A stretch of DNA of 64,000 nt from contig NZ_JALGYW010000016.1 in assembly GCF_023111095.1 (NCBI RefSeq), forward strand, positions 62,001-126,000, given 5' to 3'. Made by a program: the position numbers and the translations under genes. The stretch is from Maribellus sp. YY47. Its GTDB lineage: Bacteria; Bacteroidota; Bacteroidia; Bacteroidales; Prolixibacteraceae. Every line of letters begins with the position of its first letter. Within the stretch, counting starts at the first letter, position 1. Below, one piece after another: positions 1 through 8,798 of this stretch. Below the pieces are notes generated by a model. It did not search any database, was not told where the DNA came from, and saw only the letters and a program-made list of their open reading frames with translations.

Positions 1-1041
1 CTGGAGCGTATCGTTACTGTTGAGTTTTTCATTAATGATGTTGATGCCGGTTCGGTACCAGGTATCCTGCGTAATCTTTTCGTGAGATTCTTTTAGCTTT
101 ATTACCATCTGATTCAGTGCAATGGATAACTCATCTTCATCAGAAAGAGGAGTGATCTGATTGCTGTAATCGCCGCCGGCTACTTTCTTGGTATATTCGA
201 TTACTTCGCGAAAACCGCTTTGTAGTTGGCGGAACGACCGGGCCAGTTCCCCAATCTCGTTTTTAGAATCAATGGTAAGATCCGTCTTAAGTTTGCCTTT
301 TGCGATAAGCGCAAATTGTTTAACCATTTCGTTAATCGGTACTCTTATCGATTGGGAAATATAAAAGGAAATAATTCCAACACTGAATACCAGTACTAAA
401 ACGATCAGGATGATGCCGAGATACAACAACCTGTTGACAAAACCGATTAAATCATTAATTGAACGGGCAAAATCAGTATGAAAAATCTGCATCTGATCCA
501 GGTCCTTTTCTAAAAATGAATCAATGGCATTGTTGTCGTTTTGATGATTGACTATTTTATCGTGAATGCTTTTCCCCAATTTGTACCCTTCCATTGCAAT
601 TAATTGTGCCTGTTGTAACTCCCTGGGGTTGAATAATCGCATTAATTTGAGCCTGCCTGCCATCAAATCAGCATTTGAACGCTTATAATCATAAGCTTCC
701 TGGTAGTAATAGTACAGGGTATCACTAAACTCTTTTTTCGAAAGTTTTGCTAACTGATCGAGGTTGCCAAAGGTGTACGACATTGCATTGGCTTGCCCAA
801 TTTTAGTCAAGGCTCGTTTACGCAATGCTTCATCCCTAAACATTTCATAACGATAGTAGTCTTCAATGCCTTTCTGAAAAGTAAGATTGTGAACTCTTTC
901 GGCATTAATAACCAGACTTAGTGTTTTGCCGGTGTTGTAAAAATAGTTTGAGGTGATGCCAAGGAGGATTAAACTTAGAAACGGAAAAATACTTAAAATC
1001 CGAAGTTTGAGTCGGATCTTAAGATCACTAAATTTATACAT
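1..1041 (-). CDS. HAMP-domain sensor protein, C-terminus cut by window edge
   Basis: The frame is open from an ATG at 1041 to the left edge, giving 347 residues with no stop. Residues ~12-31 form a first membrane helix, ~32-208 an extracytoplasmic helical sensor region, and ~209-231 a second membrane helix. A HAMP linker follows (~232-285), then a second HAMP-like segment ending in a helical stretch. This layout is usual for Bacteroidota hybrid histidine kinases with HAMP, GAF, kinase and receiver domains. The output domain lies outside the window, so a chemoreceptor or diguanylate cyclase cannot be excluded. Membrane topology and the HAMP are seen; the kinase assignment is inference. Confidence 0.75.
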   Translation of the reverse strand, partial: MYKFSDLKIRLKLRILSIFPFLSLILLGITSNYFYNTGKTLSLVINAERVHNLTFQKGIEDYYRYEMFRDEALRKRALTKIGQANAMSYTFGNLDQLAKLSKKEFSDTLYYYYQEAYDYKRSNADLMAGRLKLMRLFNPRELQQAQLIAMEGYKLGKSIHDKIVNHQNDNNAIDSFLEKDLDQMQIFHTDFARSINDLIGFVNRLLYLGIILIVLVLVFSVGIISFYISQSIRVPINEMVKQFALIAKGKLKTDLTIDSKNEIGELARSFRQLQSGFREVIEYTKKVAGGDYSNQITPLSDEDELSIALNQMVIKLKESHEKITQDTWYRTGINIINEKLNSNDTLQ

Positions 1042-1242
1042 GGGCTTGTAATTGATTTTCGGCCAAAAGTAATTAATGATTCTATATCAGAACGCATGTA
1101 ATATGCGTTAGTTATAAATAATTTATTGTTGACAGGTCAAATCAAGTTTGAAGAGATACTTAATGCCAGCCGGAATAAAAATTCAGTTTTGAAGGAGTTT
1201 TTTGACAGGCCGTACAATGGTGAATCAGAAATATTTGCCGGG

Positions 1243-2304
1243 TTATTTGTAAATCCTGTTTTTATCGAGTGCCGCACGGTATTTGGCCGCATTTCGGTTA
1301 TGTTGCGCCAATGTTTTGGCAAAATTGTGGTAGCCCGAAAAATCTTCTTTGGCACACATAAAAACAAAGTCGTGTTTTTCGTAATTCAAAACGGCATCAA
1401 TCGCGCTCACCGAGGGGAAGCAGATTGGTCCCGGAGGTAATCCCGTATTTTTATAGGTATTGTACGGAGAATCAATCTCGAGGTGTTTGTTGATGATTCG
1501 GCGAAGCGAAAAGTCGCCAACGGCATATTTTATCGTAGGATCGGCCTGGAGCGGAATATTTCGATGCAGGCGGTTAACGTACAATCCTGCCACGCGTTGC
1601 AGTTCGTCCGATTTTGCGGTTTCTGATTCAACAATCGATGCAAGAATGGAAACCTGCACCGGCGATAATTCCATGGCTTCCGCCTTGCTTTTTCTGTCCT
1701 GGTTCCAGAAACGCTCGTACTCGCGGTACATGCGGGTGCCAAATTCCTCGGCATTGGTGGTCCAGTATATTTGGTAAGTATTCGGGATAAACATCGTACG
1801 GTACGTTTCCGCGTCAAATCCTCGTTCCTTAATCTCCTGTTCGTTCGAAAAAAGTTGCAGAATGGCCAACGAATCGGCCCAAATGTATTTGCTTACTTTT
1901 CCGGCCAGGTCTTCTTTAATCCGGACGTTGTTAAACGTTAGGTTTACCGGATCCTGACTGCCGCTTCTGAGTTTGTTGACCAAAGCATTGGTACTCATGT
2001 TTGTTTTCAACAGGTAGCGCCCCGGTTTTACATTCGAAGGATAATCTTTTTTGTCAGAAACCCACTTAAAAGCTTTGATGTTGTATAAAACCGAAGCTTT
2101 TTCCAATTCGTTGTAAACCGAATCAAAATCGTCATTCTCCTGAATCAGTAAAACGTAGTCGGTCTTAACGTTGGCATCAAAAGTATAATGGTAGAGTTTG
2201 TAGGCACGTGCCCCCACAAATACAAATGCTACGGCAAAGAAAATAATAATATACTTTCCGATTTTGGGGAATGCCATTGCTCTGCTCTTTTGTTCGATCG
2301 TCAT
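1243..2304 (-). CDS. mltG: endolytic murein transglycosylase MltG (YceG-like)
   Basis: Cleaves nascent peptidoglycan strands at the periplasmic face of the inner membrane and so sets glycan chain length. The 353-residue protein has one N-terminal membrane helix (~residues 19-34), a LysM-like middle and the YceG catalytic domain. The signature SIVESE supplies the catalytic glutamate (about residue 226), and the conserved TGLPPGPICFPS loop follows. I chose the ATG at 2304 because a perfect -7 box (TATCTTTG on the minus strand, 2326-2333) overlaps the longer TTG start at 2328, which would therefore not be transcribed. An ATG at 2277 is the alternative. It stands alone, divergent from the flavodiiron gene. 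Confidence 0.93.
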   Translation of the reverse strand: MTIEQKSRAMAFPKIGKYIIIFFAVAFVFVGARAYKLYHYTFDANVKTDYVLLIQENDDFDSVYNELEKASVLYNIKAFKWVSDKKDYPSNVKPGRYLLKTNMSTNALVNKLRSGSQDPVNLTFNNVRIKEDLAGKVSKYIWADSLAILQLFSNEQEIKERGFDAETYRTMFIPNTYQIYWTTNAEEFGTRMYREYERFWNQDRKSKAEAMELSPVQVSILASIVESETAKSDELQRVAGLYVNRLHRNIPLQADPTIKYAVGDFSLRRIINKHLEIDSPYNTYKNTGLPPGPICFPSVSAIDAVLNYEKHDFVFMCAKEDFSGYHNFAKTLAQHNRNAAKYRAALDKNRIYK

Positions 2305-2325
2305 AAATGTTGAATGTTTTCGGTT

Positions 2326-2333
2326 CAAAGATA
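2326..2333 (-). promoter_or_regulatory. -7 promoter box of mltG
   Basis: TATCTTTG on the minus strand matches the Bacteroidota housekeeping -7 consensus TAnnTTTG and lies 22 bases before the ATG at 2304. It rules out the upstream TTG start. Confidence 0.65.
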
Positions 2334-2440
2334 AAATTTAATTCAGACGTGAATAGTATCGTAATGCTAACATACACTTAACTGTTTTTCTAAATAACGG
2401 TTCCGGTAGATTTTTTAATCGTCGATCAGCTTAAATTCAT

Positions 2441-2448
2441 TAATTTTG
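2441..2448 (+). promoter_or_regulatory. -7 promoter box of the flavodiiron gene
   Basis: TAATTTTG is a full match to TAnnTTTG. It covers the possible TTG start at 2446 and therefore points to the ATG at 2476 as the real start. I see no clear -33 element. Confidence 0.65.
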
Positions 2449-2475
2449 GCCGAAAATTCTGAAAAACTGAAAATT

Positions 2476-3681
2476 ATGTTACAAGTTAATCTTGCCGAGG
2501 ATATTTATTACCTGGGTTTTAACGACCGTAGAACCCATCTTTTTGAAAACATTTGGCCCATTCCATACGGGGTTTCTTATAACAGTTATTTGATTGTTGA
2601 TGAGAAAATTGCACTGGTTGATACCGTTGAACGTGCCTTTATTGATGATTACCTCGATTCGATTGAAGAAATTATTGGTGAACGCAATGTCGATTATCTG
2701 ATCATCAATCACATGGAACCTGATCATTCGGGTGCTTTGAAAGCGATTGTTCACCGTTACCCGGAAATTACACTGGTGGGAAACAAGAAGACTTTTGACT
2801 ATGTGGAAAGTTATTACCTGAAGCCGAATCATACGCTGATCGTTCATGATGATTCGGTACTCGATCTGGGAAAACACAAACTTCAGTTTCAGACCATTCC
2901 GATGGTTCACTGGCCCGAAACCATGGTAACTTACGAAGAAACCAACAAAATTTTGTTTTCGGGCGATGCCTTTGGTAGTTACGGCACTCTCGACGGCGGT
3001 ATTTTCGACGACGAGATTAACCTCGAGTTTTACGAAGTGGAAGTAATGCGCTATTTCACCAATATTGTTGGAAAATACTGTGCTCACACGCAACGTGCGA
3101 TTAAAAAACTGGCGCCGCTCGATATTAAAATGATTGCTGCCACCCACGGTCCGATCTGGCGCAGCGACCTGAACTGGATTTTGACCCGTTACAACAAGTG
3201 GAGTTCTTATGACCTCGACTGCGGGGTAGTGATCGTTTACGGTTCTATGTACGGAAATACAAAGAAAATGGCTGAAACCATCGCCCGTCAGTTGGCTGTC
3301 CGCGGTATCAAAAACATCCGTGTTTACGATGCTTCAAAAACACACTCGTCATACATTATCAACGACATATTTAAATACAAAGGTTTTATTGTTGGTAGCG
3401 CTGCATACAACAACGCGATGTTCCCGAACGTGGAAACGCTGTTGACAACGGTTGAACACATGGCTCCGAAAAATCATTACCTCGGAATTTTTGGAAACTA
3501 TTCGTGGAACGGCGGTGGTGTGAAAAACCTGAAAACTTTTGCCGAGAACATTAAGTGGGATTTGGTGTACGATCCGATTGAAGAAAAAGGGAACATGAAG
3601 CCTAATACCAGCGAAGAACTGATCAAACTTGCCAATGCCATGGCGGATAAGTTGCTGGAACCAACGCAGGAGGAAAAATAG
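2476..3681 (+). CDS. flavodiiron protein (FprA family A-type flavoprotein)
   Basis: Soluble enzyme that reduces O2 to water or NO to N2O, protecting anaerobes from oxygen or nitrosative stress. The 401-residue protein has an N-terminal metallo-beta-lactamase-like diiron domain with the ligand set H79-x-E81-x-D83-H84, plus H145 and D164. A C-terminal flavodoxin domain binds FMN (YGSMYGNTKK). There is no rubredoxin or NADH-oxidoreductase extension, so an external rubredoxin or ferredoxin must supply electrons. The length is normal for the family. The start follows the promoter box at 2441-2448. It is monocistronic, ending in a terminator at 3719. Confidence 0.93.
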   Translation: MLQVNLAEDIYYLGFNDRRTHLFENIWPIPYGVSYNSYLIVDEKIALVDTVERAFIDDYLDSIEEIIGERNVDYLIINHMEPDHSGALKAIVHRYPEITLVGNKKTFDYVESYYLKPNHTLIVHDDSVLDLGKHKLQFQTIPMVHWPETMVTYEETNKILFSGDAFGSYGTLDGGIFDDEINLEFYEVEVMRYFTNIVGKYCAHTQRAIKKLAPLDIKMIAATHGPIWRSDLNWILTRYNKWSSYDLDCGVVIVYGSMYGNTKKMAETIARQLAVRGIKNIRVYDASKTHSSYIINDIFKYKGFIVGSAAYNNAMFPNVETLLTTVEHMAPKNHYLGIFGNYSWNGGGVKNLKTFAENIKWDLVYDPIEEKGNMKPNTSEELIKLANAMADKLLEPTQEEK

Positions 3682-3718
3682 AAAGTCATTCGGTTAATGG
3701 CTGAAACGATATTGAAAG

Positions 3719-3746
3719 AGCTGTCCGTTTGGGCAGCTTTTTTTTT
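3719..3746 (+). terminator. intrinsic terminator after the flavodiiron gene
   Basis: Stem AGCTGTCC/GGGCAGCT (one G-T pair) with a GTTT loop, followed by a run of nine T. Confidence 0.85.
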
Positions 3747-3812
3747 GAGTAACAATGATTCAATTTTCTATAATCGAGTGTCTTTATTTAGCTGGTCTGT
3801 TTTTTCGTAGCC

Positions 3813-4628
3813 TCACTTTTTGTAGACTTTTACATAATCAACCAGGAAAGTATCCGGGGCGCAGGCATTTTTTATTCCCTCAAGAGTTGACGGGATTTCC
3901 ATGCTCAGAATCATGTATTGGTCGATGTGCGACAGACCTTCACTCAGTTCGTGAAATTTCAGCCCGTCGATGTAAAACGCATATTTTTCTGGAGTCCACT
4001 CAAGGGCAAAAGTATGAAAGCCTTCCGACAGCCCCGATAAGGTGCTGTTCCTCGCTCCCGAACTTTTCTGATTGGGGCCGTAAGCCCAGTGTATACAATG
4101 GGTGAGATGGTCGTCTCCCAATTCTTTGAAATATTCAAAAATATCGATTTCGGCACCAAAAGTTGCGGGATCTTCTCCCTGCGATATCAGCGGCGACTGC
4201 ATCCAAAAAGCCGCCCACGGGCCGATGCCTTTTTGCAAACGGGCCCGGCACTCGAAATAACCGTAAGTGGTATTAAATGTCTCATAAGTACCTACTGCGC
4301 TACCCATAATACTGTCTTTTCTGATGTCGTACATCAGGTGCAGATACCCGTCTTTTACTTTTACCATCGATGGATCGTTGTAGCCAATACGACGTGGCCC
4401 GCTTCCTCTTATTTTCCATTTTGTTTCGTCCAGTTCCGAACCATTAAACTGATCTTCCCAAAATAAAGTATATCCTTCTTTTTCAGGATTAAAAACTTGC
4501 TGCGAAAGCGCGGAGTTGGACGGAGCTGCTTTTTCTTCTGCTTTTTTTACGGAAACCTGGCAGGCAGACAGTGCAACTGACGACAGTGCAAGAACTGTTA
4601 GTAAGCGGGCTACTTCTTTCATTATCAT
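3813..4628 (-). CDS. GH16 family glycoside hydrolase, lipoprotein
   Basis: Endo-acting beta-glycanase of the GH16 clan (laminarinases, agarases, carrageenases, porphyranases). The 271-residue protein starts with a signal peptide and a lipobox ending at Cys23 (LSAC). The catalytic signature is EIDIFE at ~160-165, with E160 as nucleophile and E165 as acid/base. The closing beta-strand DYVKVYK is typical of the fold. It is probably anchored in the outer membrane. The substrate cannot be read from the sequence; laminarin or agar-type glycans are both possible. An ATG at 4622 is an alternative start. No SusC/SusD partners are adjacent. Confidence 0.88.
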   Translation of the reverse strand: MIMKEVARLLTVLALSSVALSACQVSVKKAEEKAAPSNSALSQQVFNPEKEGYTLFWEDQFNGSELDETKWKIRGSGPRRIGYNDPSMVKVKDGYLHLMYDIRKDSIMGSAVGTYETFNTTYGYFECRARLQKGIGPWAAFWMQSPLISQGEDPATFGAEIDIFEYFKELGDDHLTHCIHWAYGPNQKSSGARNSTLSGLSEGFHTFALEWTPEKYAFYIDGLKFHELSEGLSHIDQYMILSMEIPSTLEGIKNACAPDTFLVDYVKVYKK

Positions 4629-4830
4629 AATCTTATTTATTAGGTTGATTGCTCGTGGATAACTGCCTCAAACTTTCGTTCTAAATTAAAAGATTATAAG
4701 GTGTCTCAAAAACAAATTCAGGTTATAAATTCTAATTTGGTTGTGTTTGGAAGATCATTTTATGTTCAGTCTGATTAATGCCCGGAATTTTCTACTTTTA
4801 TCGATCGAAAAATTATAAACTTTAACCAAT

Positions 4831-5586
4831 ATGAATCTGTCACGAAGAAATTTTCTGATGAAATCGACAGCAGGAGCAGCTGCCTTAGCTAGTATTCCCG
4901 GTATTGTATCTGCAGCAATCCCCGGAGAGAAGAAATCCAACCTGGTTAGTAAAGATGATGTTGTTTTATTTCAGGGAGATTCGATCACCGATGCAGGTCG
5001 CGAAAAAACAAAAGAGTTACCCAATAACAGCGGTTCTTTCGGAAGTGGTTACGCCTTTTTGGCCGCTTCGTTTTTATTAAACGCTTTGCCCGAAAACAAT
5101 CTGACCATTTATAACCGGGGAATTAGCGGTAACAAAGTTTATCAGCTGGCTGACCGTTGGGATAAAGATTGCCTCAATTTAAAACCTGATGTATTAAGCA
5201 TATTGATCGGTGTGAATGACTACTGGCATACACGCAATGGTAATTATGACGGAACGATAGAAGTGTACGAAAATGACTATCGAAAATTGCTGGAGCGGAC
5301 AAAAGCGGCATTGCCGGGTGTGAAACTGGTGTTGTGCGAGCCCTTTTATGTGCTGGAAACATCTGCCGTTGATGAAACGTGGATAGAACCGATGAAACAA
5401 TACCAGGCTGCGGCAAAACGTGTTTCTGACGCCTTTGATACCCTTTGGGTTCCTTTTCAGAAAGTTTTTGATGAAGCCATTAAACATGCTCCCGGAACCT
5501 ACTGGACCGGCGATGGAGTGCATCCTTCGATGGCAGGTGCACAGCTAATGGCTGAAGCCTGGTTGAAAGCTGTCGGTTTAAAGTAG
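4831..5586 (+). CDS. Tat-exported SGNH/GDSL hydrolase
   Basis: Probable carbohydrate or lipid esterase. The 251-residue protein opens with a Tat signal (SRRNFLMKS followed by an Ala-rich stretch). All four SGNH blocks are present: FQGDSITD (nucleophile Ser51), RGISGNK (Gly100), GVND (Asn129) and DGVHPS (Asp228, His231). It resembles the lysophospholipase L1/rhamnogalacturonan acetylesterase-like enzymes that deacetylate plant or algal glycans. That role would fit the neighbouring GH16 and the rhamnosidase further on, but this is inference. Its stop overlaps the end of the convergent MATE gene by nine bases. Confidence 0.88.
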   Translation: MNLSRRNFLMKSTAGAAALASIPGIVSAAIPGEKKSNLVSKDDVVLFQGDSITDAGREKTKELPNNSGSFGSGYAFLAASFLLNALPENNLTIYNRGISGNKVYQLADRWDKDCLNLKPDVLSILIGVNDYWHTRNGNYDGTIEVYENDYRKLLERTKAALPGVKLVLCEPFYVLETSAVDETWIEPMKQYQAAAKRVSDAFDTLWVPFQKVFDEAIKHAPGTYWTGDGVHPSMAGAQLMAEAWLKAVGLK

Positions 5587-6879
5587 TCGATTCAAGATCG
5601 CTTTTTTGTATAAAATGGTTTGAATTAAACCACGGAAAAGCATAAACAGCAGCATTCCGAGCCATAATGCGTGGTTTCCCCATAAAGGAGCCAAAAAGTA
5701 ATACACCGGCGCAAATACCGCAAAGGTTGAAAGAAGCAAAGTATTACGCATGGCACGGGATGCTGTTGCTCCAATATAAATTCCGTCCCAGATAAAAGAA
5801 GCAAAGCTGGCGATCGGAACTAACACTATCCAGGGGAGAAAAGGTCGGGCGCTTTCAATAACTTCTGTCTGTGAGGTTAAAATTCGCAAAATCAGACGTA
5901 CCCCGGGCAGGTACAACAGCGTAAATCCTACGGCAAGTATGGCTCCCCAATAAAAAAGAAGCCGAACCACTTTTTTAAGTTCCGGTAATTTCTTTGCCCC
6001 AATGTATTTCCCGGTAAGTGCTTCACCGGCAAAGGCAAATCCATCAATAAAAAAGGAAAAGAACAGCAACAGCTGAATCAACAGCGAATTTACCGCCAGA
6101 ATGGTGTTGTCTATGCTTGCCGATTTCGAGGTGAAAAAAGTGAATACTGCAATTATGCAGAAAGTACGGATGAAAATGTCGGTATTCACCCTGAAAAAGT
6201 TACCCAGCACTTTTAGGTTCATTATTCCTTTTCTTGAAACCAAAACCATAAGGTGGCGATAGTTTTTGAAAAAGAAGATCGCGGCAATCAGCAGTCCTGT
6301 GTACTGCGAAATGGCGGTTCCCAGTGCTACCCCGTTGGAATTCATGTGCAGCACAAACACAAAAAAGGCGCTGAGCAAAATATTTACGACATTCACCGAA
6401 ATCGCTACGATCATGGGGATGCGTGCATTTTGCATCCCCAGAAACCAACCGTTAAAAACAAACAAGCTCAAAGCTGCGGGGGCTCCCCAAACGCGAATTC
6501 CGAAATACGATTTTGCCAGGCTTTCAACCTCAGGACTTCCGCCTATAATTTTAAAACTGGCCCAGGCAATAGGGGATTGAAGCGTTAGAATGAAAACACT
6601 GACGAATGCAACCAGCAAAAGCGCACGGGCGAGGATGGTTATGGTTTCCGTTGTATTTTTTTCGCCATAAGCCTGGGCGGTAAATCCGGTGGTGCTCATG
6701 CGTAAAAAACTAAATCCCCAGTAAATAAAGTTGAAAATCACACCGCCAAGGGCAATGGCGCCAATATATATTTCCGAATCGAGATGGCCCATCAATGCCA
6801 GATCGACCAGCCCCAGTAAAGGAACAGTAATGTTACTGACGATATTGGGAATGGCAAGCCTGAGAATTTTCTGGTTCAT
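5578..6879 (-). CDS. MATE family efflux transporter (DinF-like)
   Basis: Inner-membrane multidrug or metabolite exporter driven by H+ or Na+. The 433-residue protein has about twelve hydrophobic helices in two six-helix halves and starts MNQKILRLAIPNIVSN, the usual MATE/DinF opening, with the conserved GLVDLALMGHL in helix 1-2. The ATG at 6879 is preferred over the upstream TTG at 6903 because a -7 box (TACTTTTG, minus strand) lies at 6901-6908. Its 3' end overlaps the convergent SGNH gene by nine bases, so no separate terminator fits between them. The substrate is unknown. Confidence 0.92.
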   Translation of the reverse strand: MNQKILRLAIPNIVSNITVPLLGLVDLALMGHLDSEIYIGAIALGGVIFNFIYWGFSFLRMSTTGFTAQAYGEKNTTETITILARALLLVAFVSVFILTLQSPIAWASFKIIGGSPEVESLAKSYFGIRVWGAPAALSLFVFNGWFLGMQNARIPMIVAISVNVVNILLSAFFVFVLHMNSNGVALGTAISQYTGLLIAAIFFFKNYRHLMVLVSRKGIMNLKVLGNFFRVNTDIFIRTFCIIAVFTFFTSKSASIDNTILAVNSLLIQLLLFFSFFIDGFAFAGEALTGKYIGAKKLPELKKVVRLLFYWGAILAVGFTLLYLPGVRLILRILTSQTEVIESARPFLPWIVLVPIASFASFIWDGIYIGATASRAMRNTLLLSTFAVFAPVYYFLAPLWGNHALWLGMLLFMLFRGLIQTILYKKAILNRLL

Positions 6880-6900
6880 CCGGTGTTCTGTAATAAGCTG

Positions 6901-6908
6901 CAAAAGTA
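6901..6908 (-). promoter_or_regulatory. -7 promoter box of the MATE gene
   Basis: TACTTTTG on the minus strand, a full match to TAnnTTTG, 22 bases before the ATG at 6879. Confidence 0.65.
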
Positions 6909-7087
6909 GAGGTTTTCGTTTGTAATTCTTGTTCTGGGAGGTGTTTGTTACGATTTAACTTAACAAACAAGATGGAATTTACGCATGGCTATAACTAACA
7001 TAACGTTAAAAATCAGGAGGTTTGAGAAATTTATTTGTTGAGTCTATGAACAATAAAAGATTTCGATGTGTTTTATTTGGTGTTGTG

Positions 7088-7119
7088 TTTGGAATAATTC
7101 TAAATAGCCTTTACTTTTG
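7088..7119 (+). promoter_or_regulatory. promoter of the superoxide dismutase gene
   Basis: A -33 TTTG (7088-7091) and a -7 TACTTTTG (7112-7119) are separated by 20 bases, a complete Bacteroidota housekeeping promoter. The ATG is at 7164, so the leader is about 40 bases. Confidence 0.8.
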
Positions 7120-7163
7120 TAAGCGAGAATTAAATATGTTTTAATCTTTTAAGAAAATACGAC

Positions 7164-7763
7164 ATGGCATTTGAATTAGGAAAATTAGGATACAGTTTTG
7201 ATGCGTTGGAACCTCATATCGACGCCAGAACAATGGAAATTCACCATGATAAACATCATGCTGGATACACAACAAACTTAAATGCTGCAGTAGCAGGAAC
7301 CGAACTGGAAGGTAAAAGCGTTGAAGAATTGCTTGCCGGAGTTTCAGGTTTGTCGGCAGCAGTAAGAAATAACGGGGGAGGTTTTTACAACCACAATTTG
7401 TACTGGGATATTATTGCTCCCGGTGGTGCTCCTGCTCCGGAAGGCGTTTTGCTTGATGCAATTAATGAGTCCTTCGAATCGATTGAAAAATTTCAGGAAG
7501 CCTTCACCAAGGCAGCTTTGACTCGCTTTGGGTCAGGTTGGGCATGGTTGGTTCTTCAAAATAATAAACTGGTGGTTTCGTCTACGCCCAATCAAGATAA
7601 TCCATTGATGGATGTGGCCGAAGTTCAGGGAACTCCAATTTTGGGGATTGATGTATGGGAACATGCATATTACCTGAACTACCAAAACAGACGTCCGGAT
7701 TATGTGAATGCATTCTGGAATCTCATCAACTGGGATGAAGTCGCCAGGCGGTTTAAAGGTTAG
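7164..7763 (+). CDS. sodB: superoxide dismutase, Mn/Fe type
   Basis: Converts superoxide to O2 and H2O2 in the cytoplasm. The 199-residue protein has the four metal ligands: His27 in MEIHHDKHH, His77 in FYNHNLYW, and Asp163 and His167 in DVWEHAYY. The active-site glutamine falls in NQDNPLM (Gln144), while the FeSOD glutamine position near His77 carries glycines. That is the pattern of Mn-type or cambialistic enzymes, so the sodB symbol follows Bacteroidota usage rather than proven iron use. Monocistronic, with its own promoter and a strong terminator. Together with the flavodiiron protein it suggests an organism that meets oxygen. Confidence 0.95.
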   Translation: MAFELGKLGYSFDALEPHIDARTMEIHHDKHHAGYTTNLNAAVAGTELEGKSVEELLAGVSGLSAAVRNNGGGFYNHNLYWDIIAPGGAPAPEGVLLDAINESFESIEKFQEAFTKAALTRFGSGWAWLVLQNNKLVVSSTPNQDNPLMDVAEVQGTPILGIDVWEHAYYLNYQNRRPDYVNAFWNLINWDEVARRFKG

Positions 7764-7780
7764 TTGATTTTTGGTTTTTT

Positions 7781-7807
7781 CCCCGGGGCAGAGGCTCCGG
7801 GGTTTTT
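7781..7807 (+). terminator. intrinsic terminator after superoxide dismutase
   Basis: Stem CCCCGG/CCGGGG with a ten-base loop, followed by TTTTTATTT. Confidence 0.85.
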
Positions 7808-7814
7808 ATTTCCC

Positions 7815-8540
7815 TCAAGCTGAATAAAGCTTTTTCTCTCTTTTTACATCAAATAGTTTGTTGAATTGCTGCTGAATGCATTTCATCAATTCAAGGTCGA
7901 TTCCTTCGGCAAAAACCCGAATAATTTCTTTCACTTTTCCATTCATTATAAATTTTCCCTGAACGGCATCGAATAGTTTGCATGAACTATTGTTGCGAAT
8001 GGTATCCAGGACTGTTACGAATTTGTCGGCAGGTATTCGGGAATCGGTTAAAAAATATCCTTTGTTCATTTCGGTTTGGTCGAAATAGAACCCGGGCTTC
8101 GGTTCTTCCAGTGTAAATAACTTGTGAATGCGGGTGTGGACTTTCCCCGAAATGTTTGTGTCGCTTAAAAAGACCATGCCTTCGTTTTGAAGACAACTCT
8201 GCAGGTTTGCCAGTTGCTTGTAATCTGGGAAAAACTTAATTCGTACTGCAGGAATCTGTTTCCCGTTGACTTCGAGCAGTGCTGTAGCAAAGTTAATTTG
8301 TTCCAGCAGACATTTTTCCACACTTTGAGAGAAACTAAGGATCTCCTCCAGAAAATAGAACTTTTTCACCAATAAAAAGATGGAATTGGGTTGAGCGTTT
8401 TTCTGGGGCAGTTGTCCGTAATAATGGGCATACGGAAGTGATGCTTCCACAACACTGGTATTGGCGAGGATATGGCTTTTTAGCGGGCTCAACATTTCAG
8501 TTTTCGAGATGGAACCGCAGATGTTCAGTATTGTTTTCAT
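7815..8540 (-). CDS. conserved hypothetical protein, 241 residues
   Basis: I do not recognise this protein. It starts MKTILNICGSISK, has no signal peptide or membrane helix, and is a mixed alpha/beta soluble protein with scattered single cysteines that form no metal motif. The coding frame is clean and its base composition matches the neighbours, so it is a real gene rather than a shadow. It is transcribed toward the superoxide dismutase terminator and stands alone. No function is proposed. Confidence 0.7.
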   Translation of the reverse strand: MKTILNICGSISKTEMLSPLKSHILANTSVVEASLPYAHYYGQLPQKNAQPNSIFLLVKKFYFLEEILSFSQSVEKCLLEQINFATALLEVNGKQIPAVRIKFFPDYKQLANLQSCLQNEGMVFLSDTNISGKVHTRIHKLFTLEEPKPGFYFDQTEMNKGYFLTDSRIPADKFVTVLDTIRNNSSCKLFDAVQGKFIMNGKVKEIIRVFAEGIDLELMKCIQQQFNKLFDVKREKKLYSA

Positions 8541-8798
8541 GACAGGCAGGATTAGTATTGATTCTTTAGCAGAAGAACGTTAAATGGTGCGGGAAAGTTA
8601 CGCGTGCTACAAGATTTATTGTTAACCAGCATTTGATTTGCCAGTGGGTGTTTTTCTTCCTGTTTATAAAATGAATGACGATTTGGAAATGTTGGATGGG
8701 TTGGCAATGTCAGCGGCGAAAATTTTTCGATGATGGTGTAATATATGTGCTAAAAAAATTTTATGTTCGTTTGATAAACTTTTCTAAAAAACAAACGG

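Noticed and set aside
1126-1440. Plus-strand open frame of 104 codons at the 3' end of mltG
   Set aside because: It overlaps the mltG C-terminal coding sequence in antisense and has no promoter or motif.
2479-3147. Minus-strand open frame inside the flavodiiron gene
   Set aside because: Antisense shadow; the plus strand has the diiron and FMN motifs.
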